Positions 47,201 through 56,200 of a DNA stretch of 64,000 nucleotides are shown piece after piece. Under the pieces are notes generated by a model. The model ran no database searches and was not told where the DNA came from. It saw only the letters and a program-made list of their open reading frames with translations. The position numbers and the translations under genes are program-made. The DNA comes from Apoderus coryli (lineage: Eukaryota; Arthropoda; Insecta; Coleoptera; Attelabidae): assembly GCA_911728435.2 (NCBI GenBank), contig OU452210.1:11718001-11782000 (forward strand), given 5' to 3'. Numbering within the stretch: position 1 is the stretch's first letter; every line of letters begins with the position of its first letter.

Positions 47201-50200
47201 TGCTGAACCATTGTGTTTATAAAAAGACAATGGTTGAACTGAATCAAATAAATCGAAACTTAAAATAAGTCGATTTCACCGCTAGTTAATAGTTTTATGT
47301 TTTATACACCTAATTCATGTCATACATCAATGTAATAATATCCAAATTCGTTTGAATGTTGTGGTATTTACCAATTATAATAATTATTGGTTATCCGCTT
47401 AGAATTAATGATAGACAACACGAATTACAGGCAACTCTGTTGAGATTTTGACATCACACAGTTTCAGTTAAGTTGTAATTTTTTATTTTTTATGTAGTAG
47501 TTTTAAATTATATTTGTTTAGATCCTCTTTATTTATAATTATGAATAAAATCTAAGGAGAATATATAATTATGGTGACCGCGGCAAACGACTTTTTGTAA
47601 AGTGATTGCATTCGTACATAAAAAACTCACATAAAGCCGGGTAAATGGGATTATATAAAATCCCATGCTATAAAATATGGAAGAATTGCTTGTTACGTAA
47701 AGCAACAAGACTTTAAGTTATGTTGGAAATTTGTTTCACACTACCATGCTTCCACCAGACGGCCGTTTAGTCGATCCACGACTCATCAGTGGTGATCGGC
47801 AGGCAGTGTGACCCAAATTTCCAACATTTACAAAGAGCTTATACTAGCACGAGAATTGATTGAGAGAGAGATGTTTTTGGCGACACCTAGCGTGAACAGG
47901 CAATATGCCGGGTGAAACACAGTTCACAAACGATGGCCGGACAAGAAGTAACAACTCCATTATATCCTATTGCCAACACTAGATGCGCCCGAATCCCCTA
48001 GCAGGGAGGCTTTATTTAAGAATTGCTGTTGCTGTTGTAAATGTTGGAAATTTGGGTCACACTGCCTGCCGATCACCACTGATGAGTCGTGGATCGACGA
48101 AACGGCCGTCTGGTGGAAGCATGGTAGTGTGAAACAAATTTCCAACATAACTTAAAGTCTCGTTGCTTTACGTAACAATTCTTAAATAAAGCCTCCCTGT
48201 TAGGGGATTCGGGCGCATCTAGTGTTGGCAATAGGATATAATGGAGTTGTTACTTCTTTTCCGACCATCGTTTGTGAACTGTGTTTCACCCGGCATATTG
48301 CCTGTTCACGCTAAGTGTCGCCAAAAACATCTCTCTCTCTCTCAGTAAATATGGATATCAAAATCCCAACCGCTACACGAAATCTAAGTACCGGAGTATT
48401 TTGTTTTACGGAGGACACCCTTGAACTGGAAACTATGAAAGCAAAAATTCGAAATACATATTGGCATTGGCAACATTGAAAATAAAAACAATGTTAACAT
48501 TGCAGTGTATGAAAATTTTCAGTATGCAAGTGCATCAGTCCTTAGAGCTTCTCTGTCTTCTGTCAACTTGAAAGAAATAATTGTTGTCATTCTAGTACTG
48601 ATTCGTATGGTTTTGGTTGCCTACATGTACGGTATATAAGCAAAAGAGTTCAATTTGGTAAAGAAGAATTGAAACCTGCATGTTAAAAAAAATCTGTTGT
48701 CTAAGTAATTAACTATTGAGGTACTTACAGGCACAGTTGGTATAGCTGGAGCTCAAAATCGAGGTGCATCCAGCATGACAAGGACTAAAGTACGTTAAAC
48801 CATTATTGCCACAAACTGGTGTGACATCATTTGTGCTACATTCGCAACCAAAATTACACGACGATGTTAAATTCACTTGAAATGGTTGTGTACTATTGAA
48901 ATAGGGTATTGTCGTCCCTGCCATTTTTAGATTATTACAGCCAAACAAGAATAATAGGCCGTAACATGATAAACAAATTATATTTGATATTAAAACAAAT
49001 TGCACTGCGCCTTTTGGTTTTAACTCCATCTTCTTTAAAATGACTCCGCCCATGAATATGCCGATACAGGCTCCCGGGATTGCAATGGATCCTGAAGTCA
49101 AACAATTTTAATATACTTAAGTATATTTTACTGCTCTATTTTAACTCAAAAGTTATTGGAAATATTAGATTTTTAACACTAAGTTAGAAAGTTAATAACC
49201 CGGTAAAAGATATAATAAAATAAAAGCTTAAATTATTCTATTGGATAATTATATTTTCTAGGATGTTATCCAATCCAAGCTTTTTCAGATATTTACATAT
49301 ATCTATTTGTTTAATTTTACCTGTGAAAACACTGGCTTGGCTCTTTCCAACTTGAAACTGAGTTTCTAAATACTTCGGTAAAAATACAACAAAACCAGAT
49401 ACAATGATAAGTTCCATACATGCACCTAAACATGTAATAATATAAACAGGATTTGACGCTAGTCTCCACATGGATCTTGGAATATCTGTAAATTCAAATG
49501 AATTTTAGATATAATAAGATCGGAAAATACCTAAAATATTACCTTTGATATCCTTTCCATAACCAGTATCCGTTTTAGCGTTGGCATTAACAGTTTTATC
49601 TCTATTGTCTGTTTTCTCTTTAATGACAACTGTATTCGAACTAGTACCTGGACCATTAGCTGCTGCCTGTTTTTCAAAATAACGAACTTTCTCTTTTTCA
49701 TGTGTTAAAACTTTTGGAAATGAAAAGAATGGTATCGACACAATAATAAGCAACAGACCACACAACAAAAATCCACCCCACCACATTCCTACCCATCTGC
49801 TATCACCAGTGGTGATTGATATGCTTTGTGAAAGTGAATCCATATGGAAAGATAATAAATAAGCACCCAGGAGAAAACCTAATACCGGACCAAAGGCAGC
49901 CATACTGTACATACAACCTGCAAATACATTTAACACAAAACAATAAAGAAAAGCACACCGAATAAAGTAACACAATTTATTGACACATTCAACGTCCAAC
50001 TTTTTCCTGTATGTTATTAGTAAATAAATCATCAGGGCTTTTCAAACACGTTAGAGATTTTAGTTTTTTGTTTAATAATTATCTAAGAGGTGTGGCATAA
50101 AATCACGAAACTGATGCGTCTTCAGCTGTGTAGCGTAAAGCTTCTCTTATGAATGCACAAGAGCTTGTTGTTTTGCCGGAAAAAATATGAGTACAAAGAC

Positions 50201-53200
50201 AATAAAACAATTCGTTGGGAAGAGCGCTTACTCAAACTCGTATTAAATGATCTTTAGACGTTCCCGGGTCCCCTTCCCGTCTAACACTTCCATCTGATTG
50301 TTGAATTATTGATGCGATAGCTGGGACTGTAATGCTGTATTTACCGAAGCCTTAGATAAGACGAGTGAATTGATATATACTTAGTTTCGTTATTGGCTTC
50401 GTTACTTATATAGGTACATTAGTCATCCAATGTTTATTTCCTAGCAGTTATGTATTGTGAATCTATAAACCCAGCATAAGAATTGTCAAAGAATACTTTT
50501 AATATGATTTAATATTGAATGCCGTTGAACATTATCAAATTCTAGATTTTTGATTTCTGGCCTTTAAACTGAGCGACAATTTATCAATCCATCCCAACTT
50601 GACTCAGACCTAAAGAAGATCGCACGAGCAAATAAAGAATCATGGGACTATATACTATACGGTTATTGGGTTCTTGGTACATCTATAAATAACTACTATC
50701 TTGCCCAACTTAGTAAAGATATTAAATCACAAACCACAACGAGGGGAACTTCACAAATGAGCTCATAGAATACGACTTTCAATCAATGTTCCCTGCTTTG
50801 AATGTTGCAGGTATAGAGGAGTATATTATATTATGTGCAAAAATTGTACCATTTTTTGACTGAAAATAAGTTATTATTGCTATTATAAACAGGTATAAAT
50901 TATAAATTAGACGTTTTACAGCATTGATCTCGTTATTTTATAACTCACACCACCACGATATAAACTTTTCTTTCTAATATACACGGATCATGAATAGGTA
51001 GAGCTTTATAATTATATAGGAAACTAAGAATTTCTTTTAAAAGTAACAGAAGGTCAAGAGAACAAGTAAAATATTTTCAATATATTATTTAAAATTGCAA
51101 TTCAGCTTTACTTTTCAATATCTGAATCATCGTACGTCTTATTAATTCCAACACACATGATAGTCGTGACCTAATTTTTGCATAGTCTTCGATTTTAGTT
51201 GACCCCGCTGACTTAGTATCGTATACCTATCTATAATTTATTCTTTATATAAAAAATTCTTGAAATAATTAATTTACATTTGCTGGACTAGTAATGTGGG
51301 AAATCAGAAATCTCTCCTGTAAATTATAGATTTAAGAATTTTTGTCGTAAGACTGATAATTAAGAACGAGCAATATTTGTACGAAGCTTTGGCCACAGGT
51401 TTGTCGCACCAAACCCGATGTTTCGACAATTTAGTCAGTCCCAAGAGCCACTAAAAATTGTAAAGAATTTGTACATCAGAAGTACTAGGTATGAGTCTGC
51501 TGAAATATTCATATCAAGAAATTGTATTTGTTATAAAATTTAATCAATTAAATCCCGATCTTGAGTCCAAAAATGTCAGTTTTTAGTCATAAGGACATAA
51601 AATATCAATAACCAGATATCTTCAAAAGTTCACTACTAATAAATTGTAAATGATAACGTGGGGAATTTGATTGTGACAAATTGCATTGTTTATCGTGAAT
51701 GTGAATAGTTGGATATCTCTGCTTTTCTATAAATGAGGTAATAAATGAATGATGTGTTTGAGCTAATACTTCGGTGAAGCCGCTATAACACAATCTTGGT
51801 TGTGTTTCTGCAACATTTTAAAAAAAACTAGGCAAGATTAAAGCAAATCAACATTCTATATTTTTCAGTTATATAATATTGTTAAATTTGATTTTTAGAG
51901 AGAGCCAATTTATACTTCTTTAAAATGCGCTTCCTATAAATGAACACACATATTAATTTGCTACAAAAAACAGCACCCGATATCCGCCTGATAAGTTAGT
52001 TACACAATCACACACACTACACACTATGAAAATTAATATATTCTGAAATTACCTATGTATATAGATGAGCTCTCTGGTCTGACATGGTCATCAATATAGG
52101 TAGTACCAAGGGTAAATAGAGGCGAACCTCCACAACCCAGAAGCAGTTGAGCTAATATAAAAAGAAGTACAGGAGCTGTTGTTGAGGGTGATCCTTTTAT
52201 ACAATTATCACCCCTTAGATTATTCGATAATCTTCCCAAGCCCATGTTGTCTTGATCGTGCATTGATACGCCTCGGCACATATTTTCATCGCTATTATTC
52301 GCTAAACTAATTCCAATATTTTCGTCAGAAGTAAAATGTGGTATCATGAATATTAGTGAACCCAAACCCATAATTACCGCTCCTACACCAATCCATACCG
52401 GTATATGTCTTCTGCTTCCAAGATAACTTACAAAAATAACTGTTATCACATTTCCAATTTCATATGAAGATGCAACTAGTCCAGAAAGACTAGATGGTAT
52501 CTCGAAACGTTTTTCTATGGTAGTTATCACAGAATTAATGTAACCAGAACTTAAAGCTTGTTGCAAGGTTACGAGAAACGACAACAAGAGGACAAAGAAC
52601 TGAAAATAAAAAAAATGTAATATTAATAAATAATCACGAACATTTATGTTGTGTAATCATAAATTCTTGAGGTATGGTGGTTTTATGACATTTAAGAACA
52701 GATTTTTGAACATTCTAACTCTAACCCAACTAGCAATTCGACATTCTTAAAGAACTAATATATTTTATAATTATTTTATTGCCGCTTAGTAAAAACTTTT
52801 TTGTTTTTTAAAGGTTCGTTTGGTGATAAAACTGCTGTGTTAAACTTTTCTGTGAGAAAAACTGTTTTAAGAACGTTTTTACAGCAAAATAATAAAATAG
52901 TTATAAAATATGATATCGTAACAGTTTTATAAACGTTTATAAAATATTTTTTATAGGACGAATTTGTTCCGAATGATAATTGGTTTTAAAAGCATTTTGT
53001 AAAAGTACTAGTCTGGATTAACTTGTTCCTTTAAAAACAATTATAAAATTATTCTGTTAAAGTACGTTTCGTAATAATAAAATAGTTTTTTTATTGTCGT
53101 TATTAAGAGCGACTTGTTTGCTGCAGCAAATTTGTGCGCAAATTAATAATTACAAAATTTTTTTTTAGTTATTTTATTAAAAACAATAAAAAAATAAATA

Positions 53201-56200
53201 TGTTGCCAATGCAAATTTTATAAAATTAAAATGCTGTCATAAACTTACCTAGAACTAATATATAACATAGTCTTATTTATTTTCAACTGATATTTATTGT
53301 TATATCATACACAGGTTTAAAATGTCCAAACGAAAAGCAGTTGTGCATTTAATAGAAAATTAATTACAATATTATAAATTATCAAAGGGAAAACATTAGT
53401 GACTATAATAAAGAGTAGCAAACTGTAATGGAATCTAATCAAATTATAATGACAATTTATAAGACATCAAATATTTTGAAGACTGATAAATTCTCAGGAG
53501 GAATTATTACTAGAAGGTGAGCGGGTAGCCGAAATAGAGAATTGGTGATCAATATCATGCTTCAAGCACAAGTGAGCTAGAAAAAAATGCAAAACTAAGA
53601 GAAAACATGCGAACATGGGCAGTATCAAATAATGTTCGGCATTTTTCCCAAAGGAAGCTTTTTGCTATACTCAATAAACACATACCAAATTTTCTACCTC
53701 AAGATCCTCGAACTCTCTTAAAGACACTCAACAAACCGTTTTAATAACGGCAGTTATAAGTTATAACATACATAACATAAACAAAGGGCTCAATTTAGGT
53801 TATGTTTAAATTACTCCCGTAAAAGCTAATAAGAGAGTAACTATAAAAGCATTTTGTTTTATAAGAACCCATCAAAAGCTTTTATAAAACATATGTTAAA
53901 GTTTGTTTTGTAAAACTCTGTTTACTATTTTATTATTATTCCAATATTGAGACGATGCGACACACGGCGGCGACTCAGACAAGCATCAAAGTATCAAGCA
54001 CGAATACTTCAAGTAGACAGGACTAGACTTGATTAATTTCTATACATTTTATCTTATATATTTTTTGCAGCACCTTTTAATTAAATTTTGATTTTTTAGA
54101 GCATTTATCTCCAAGCTTGTTTTAGTTTGTTTTACTATTAATTTATTTTAAATTAACGGCAAACGATTACTAAATACATAAAACTTCAAGAAAAATACTT
54201 GTAATTAGCTTCATTATTCATTATCAAGCTTAGTGAAATATATTTTTTTTACTCCATAACTGGTTTATAAAAAATTCTTCACGTTTACATAAAACATAGG
54301 TACCTATAGTACGACACAGTTAATATACGCTTTTAAATGGGCTATCCATATAAAAGTGTATCATTCTTAACTGTGTCGTACTATACCAACTTATATTTTG
54401 GCTAGTATCCATATTATGATAGATATAAAAGAATCATATCATTCTTCTGCTATCAAAGGAGTTTCAGGTAATATTAATTTTATATTACATTTTATTTGCA
54501 CTTAAAATATTATGAGATTTATGTTTTTTTAACGAATACGCCCCTGTATAAAACAATTCTGCAGTTATTTTGTAATAGCTATACTCGTCTGGGTTGAGAT
54601 AATTTTGTTTTATAAGCATCGTATAAGGAAGAAGCCATTTTTGGTTTCTTTAAATTGTTAGCCATGTTGACCAAACTTTTAAAATTAATATTTTTTATAA
54701 TTTGTAAAATTATCTTAGCTAATAAGGTATACAGAATCAGTCATTACATAATGAAGGATCTCCCAAAAGATTATTTTCAACAATAAGTGACAATAAAAAA
54801 AAAATTTTTATATAATTTATAAAATCTAAATTCATTAATTTACATAATTCGCGAGGCGCATTAAAATTTTAGTAATAATATACAATATATTTAACAGTAA
54901 ATTTTGTTTCGCAGCCAAATCTGCTCATGGATGAATTTTATCTGACTTATTTTATTATTCATTGTTGGGTAGGTATTATAGCGTTTTATATTATTTTTAC
55001 CTCCATGACTGTTCAGATTTTATTAATGTGTACCAACAACAATGCATAATAATTATAAAATAATTTTGTGTAAAAAGGTATTTTAAAAAACATTTATATC
55101 CTTTAACAGTTTTATAGTAGTTCTACAAATATGTCGTTTTGTTCTAGTAACAGAGCTATAATAAAACTGTTTTATAACAGTTTTATTTGATTTTTATTAG
55201 ATATTTATAAACGTTCTAAAAACTATTGCATAATAGCAACAAGCAACATTTATAGAACAGTTAACGAGTCGATTTGTTTTATAAATCTGCGTCTTTTTCG
55301 TGTTTATAAGGCGCGTAAGAACGTTGTGAAAATGTTTATAAAACAATGGGTGTTTTATAAAATATATTTTATAAACGTTCTTACAGCAATTAAAAAAGTT
55401 AAATTGTTAGTTGGGAACGTCTTATATAACATTCAACAATTTACCCACATTATCCATAATATTCTGTATCTTTCAATATTTGATATTAAAATTCCAACTT
55501 GGTCTATCAGGGGCCTTGCCCGTGTGTTTGTTTCAAATTAAGATTTAAAATTAAGGCTGTTGATGGAGCGGGACTCCGAAACATGTCCCATTTTATAAAA
55601 AAGGAATCTTACAGTTATATTAGTGGAGACGATGTATGAATTTTTATTCTAATTATATTACACTCCACTGCCTCCAATGGATTACTTCTTTAATTTGATA
55701 TTAAAATATGGCTGTAACTTAGAATGAGATATTCTTGCTCTGTTCTGCTAATTTCGTTACAATTAAACGTGGCGCGAATTGGTGAATATATTGAATTGTT
55801 AATTAATGTGAAAGTTCCAAAATTTTAACGGTAGTAGATTATATTTGTTACAATTTCGTAAATTAATAAGCATACAATTTAAACAATCATTTATATTTTC
55901 TTTCTATTTGTTTCTAACACGTTCTAAGTTTTTTTGTTGTGAAATATAAAGTTTATATATGTAAATTTAGTATAAATATAAAATCAAAACTCTAAATACT
56001 ACACTCTTTTAATAGGGTAACAGGGGTAGGTCCCATTTGGAGACTCTTTCGTTAATTCGATTACTCCACAGTATCTATTTCAAAGTGTATGTTATAGCTA
56101 GCTTTCCTCTAATTAATTAAAATAATTACAGAAAATTTAATAGGTTTAATTTTATAAGAGAGGTCAAGAATTCGAATATTCTGTTTTTATTTTACTTGAC

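Larger units (their letters stand above)
47681..48341. mobile_element. Palindromic double copy of the hammerhead-bearing repeat
   Basis: The order on the plus strand is: ribozyme part reversed (47681-47830), body forward (47871-48015), ribozyme part forward (48016-48185), body reversed (about 48190-48330). So one complete forward unit sits between the separated body and ribozyme halves of a reversed unit, and everything folds into a long hairpin. GAGAGAG/CTCTCTC flanks the bodies. It lies in OATP intron 5. The arms are nearly identical, so the arrangement is recent or has been corrected by conversion. Confidence 0.8.
52790..55420. mobile_element. Transposon remnant with subterminal TTTATAAAAC arrays
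   Basis: Both ends (52790-53110 and 55030-55420) carry many close variants of TTTATAAAAC / GTTTTATAAA, often with AACGTT, and scattered copies lie between. Such arrays are typical subterminal transposase-binding sites. The middle encodes a short relic frame (53559-53744). The limits are approximate, because I could not find clean terminal repeats or a target duplication. A separate MITE (54305-54385) lies inside. Confidence 0.5.

Noticed and set aside
47960..48155. Overlapping plus and minus open frames of about 60 codons
   Set aside because: Both run through the ribozyme repeat. The structure is an RNA hairpin, not protein coding.
51410..51450. Hammerhead-like ACTGACTAAATTG...CGAAACATCGG on the minus strand
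   Set aside because: CTGACTA lacks the conserved G8-A9 of CUGANGA and stem II cannot be placed properly. It may be a related repeat but not a ribozyme.
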